From positions 434,001 through 498,000 of the forward strand of contig NW_027475146.1 in the NCBI RefSeq assembly GCF_051020985.1: 64,000 bases of DNA, given 5' to 3'. Position numbers and translations under genes: made by a program. The notes below the pieces were generated by a model. That model did not search any database, was not told the DNA's origin, and saw only the letters and a list, made by a program, of their open reading frames with translations. Positions 62,443 to 64,000 of the stretch are shown here, piece after piece. The DNA is from Nomia melanderi. Its lineage: Eukaryota; Arthropoda; Insecta; Hymenoptera; Halictidae. Each line of letters opens with the position of its first letter. The first letter of the stretch is position 1.

Positions 62443-63506
62443 AGGAGGCCCTGGCGCATGAATCTGTGCAGCGGGAACGACCTCGGACCACCAGGGGCCG
62501 AGGAAACCACCGTCTCATGGGGCCTGACACGCAGGGTCAGGGTAAAAACCAATATATATCTGGTGATATCTCGGGTGCTATTAGAGATAGCGCAATAATC
62601 CAACGTGAATTATCTGCAGGAGGCCCTGGCGCATGCATGTGTGCAGCGGGGACGACCTCGGACCACTAGCGGCCGAGAAAACCACCGTCTGATGGGGCCG
62701 GACACTCAGGGTCAGGGAAAAATCCAATATGTATATATGGTGATATCTCGGGTGCTATTAGAGATAGCATAATAAACCAAGGTGCCTTGACTGCACGAGG
62801 CCCTGGCGCATGAATCTGTGCAGCGGGAACGACCTCGGACCACCAGGGGCCGAGAAAACCACCGACACATGGGGCCGGACACTCAGGGTCAGGGGAAAAT
62901 CCAATATGTATCTGGTGATATCTCGGCTGCTATTACAGATAGCGCAATAAACCAAAGTGCATTGTCTGTAGGGGGCCCTGGCGCATGAATTTGTGCAGCA
63001 AGAACGACCTCGGAGCACCAGGGGCCGAGAAAACCACCGTCTCATGGGGCCGGACACTCAGGGCCAGGGGAAAATCCAATATATATCTGGTGATATCACG
63101 GGTGCTATTAGAGATGGCGCAATAAACCAAAGTGAATTATCTGCAGGAGGTCTTGGCGCATGCATCTGTGCAGCGGGAACGACCTCGGACCACCACGGGG
63201 CCGAGAAAACCACCGTCTCATGGGGCCGGACACTCAGGGTCAGGGGAAAATCCAATATATATCTGGTGATATCTCGGGTGCTATTAGAGATAGCGCAATA
63301 AACCAAAGTGAATTATCTGCCGGAGGACCTGGCGCATGCATCTGTGCAGCGGGAACGACCTCGGACCACCAGGGGGCCGTAAAAACCACAGTCTCATGGG
63401 GCCGGACACTCAGGGTCAGGGGAAAATCCAATATATATCTGGTGATATCACGAGTGCTATTAGAGATAGCGCAATAAACCAAAGTGAATTATCTGCAGGA
63501 GGCCTT
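62443..63506 (+). repeat. Six-monomer block, copy 3 of 3
   Basis: It recurs 1,753 bp after copy 2 (10x175+3). It shares GCAAGAACGACC, CAGGGCCAGGGG and GGAGGTCTTGG with the distant copy at 39-40 kb rather than with its neighbour. Confidence 0.85.
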
Positions 63507-64000
63507 GGCGCATGCATCTGTGCAGCGGGAACGACCTCGGACCACCAGGGGGCCGAGAAAACCACCGTCTCATGGGGCCGGACCCTCTGGGTCAGGGAAA
63601 ATACAATATATATCTGGTGATAACTCGGGTGCTATTACGGATAGCGCAATAAATCAAAGTGCATTGTCTGTAGGAGGCCCTGGCGCATGAATCTGTTCAG
63701 CGAGAACGACCTCGGACCACCAGGGGCCGAGAAAATCACAGTCTCATGGGGCCGGACACTCAGGGTCAGGGGAAAATCCAATATATATCTGGTGATATCT
63801 CGGCTGCTATTAGAGATAGCGCAATAAATCAAAGTGCATTGTCTGTAGGAGGCCCAGGCGCATGAATCTGGGCAGCGGGAACGACCACGGACCACCAGGG
63901 GCCGAGAAAACCACCGTCTCATGGGGCCGGACACTCAGGGTCGGGAGAAAATCCAATATATATGTGGTGATATCTCGGGTGCTATTACAGATAGCGCAAT

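Larger units (their letters stand above)
1..64000 (+). repeat. Tandem satellite array, ~175-bp monomer, whole window
   Basis: Every stretch I read is a copy of one monomer repeating at 175 bp. Recurring landmarks are GATATCTCGGG, GATAGCGCAATAA, CTGCAG, GCGCATGAATCTGTGCAGC, CGACCTCGGACC, GGGGCCGAG and AAAAATCCAATATATATC. All copies run in the same direction; I saw no inverted segment and no foreign insertion. Monomers differ by scattered substitutions, a few 1-2 bp indels, a recurrent 25-bp deletion and a recurrent diverged block. The first and last bases lie inside monomers, so the array extends beyond both edges. Long uniform arrays with a near-nucleosomal period are typical of eukaryotic centromeric or heterochromatic satellites; that role is inference. 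I do not recognise the family or species. Confidence 0.98.
58573..64000 (+). repeat. Domain IX: rearranged copy of domain VI
   Basis: It follows 36.6-39.1 kb minus six monomers. It then holds a 525-bp tandem duplication, then a 1,753-bp-spaced pair of the block also found at 39.25-40.25 kb. At the end, 63.79-64.0 kb resembles 62.2-62.4 kb and 40.25-40.46 kb (GGCCCAGGCGC, CGACCACGGACC, GGGTCGGGAGAAAATCC). One gamma F-type block sits at 61982. No deletion monomer was seen. The domain runs off the window. Confidence 0.83.

Noticed and set aside
1..64000. Hundreds of overlapping open frames of 60-144 codons on both strands
   Set aside because: They recur once per monomer as a by-product of the repeat. 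Typical ones start with GTG (plus strand, GTGCATTGTCTG) or TTG/GTG (minus strand), not ATG. 175 = 3x58+1, so the frame shifts each monomer and no frame stays open. 25-bp and 1-bp indels are tolerated freely. No domain, signal or codon bias is visible.
1..64000. CRISPR array
   Set aside because: The repeat is 175 bp with no unique spacers between identical short repeats, and there are no cas genes.
1..64000. G-quadruplex arrays from the GGGG and GGG runs in each monomer
   Set aside because: Four runs per monomer exist, but the loop between the first two is about 21 nt, so canonical G4 rules are not met.
1..64000. Human-type alpha satellite, rDNA spacer subrepeats or telomeric repeats
   Set aside because: The period is 175, not 171, and the sequence does not resemble alpha satellite. 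No rRNA gene is present, and CAGGGTCAGGG is not a telomere unit.
1..64000. Strict alternating dimer based on the TTAGAG/TTACAG site
   Set aside because: Reading the states along the first 2.5 kb gives runs such as C-G-C-G-C-C-G-G-C-C-G, so there is no regular AB alternation.

Overview
The window is a single, uninterrupted block of satellite DNA. From the first base to the last it is a head-to-tail tandem array of one monomer of about 175 bp (roughly 365-370 monomers by my count), all in the same orientation. I found no unique sequence, transposable element, RNA gene or credible protein-coding gene. Arrays of this length and organisation are typical of eukaryotic heterochromatin, often centromeric or pericentromeric. 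Nothing here identifies the species or lineage, and I do not recognise the monomer as a named family. The consensus is about 54% GC with about 9 CpG per monomer.

The interest lies in the layered organisation. Neighbouring monomers usually differ from each other, but long blocks of many monomers recur, which is higher-order repeat (HOR) structure. Going left to right: 1-4,449 is a mosaic related to the next block. 4,450-17,045 is two near-perfect tandem copies of a 6,298-bp unit of 36 monomers. 17,046-19,756 is patchwork. 19,757-26,819 holds a 4,453-bp repeat (second copy partial) containing a 676-bp tandem duplication. 26,820-36,516 holds diverged copies 6,054 bp apart and ends in a clean 1,026-bp tandem pair. 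36,517-44,520 is a different, more heterogeneous domain ending in a nest of highly diverged monomers. 44,521-56,307 is dominated by a 1,526-bp HOR of 9 monomers, itself nested in a 4,627-bp tandem repeat of 27 monomers. 56,308-58,572 resembles the left edge of the window. 58,573-64,000 is a rearranged copy of the 36.6-40.4 kb domain.

Three monomer markers trace the history. One is a 150-bp monomer with a 25-bp internal deletion, usually followed by a 176-bp monomer with a 1-bp insertion. The second is a mosaic ('F-type') monomer in which about 36 bp are strongly diverged without length change; there are 17 copies in three contexts. The third is a G/C switch at monomer position 20. Together they point to repeated unequal exchange or segmental amplification at scales from one to 36 monomers. 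The array continues past both window edges. Functional roles (centromere, heterochromatin, non-coding transcription) are possible but cannot be shown from sequence alone.
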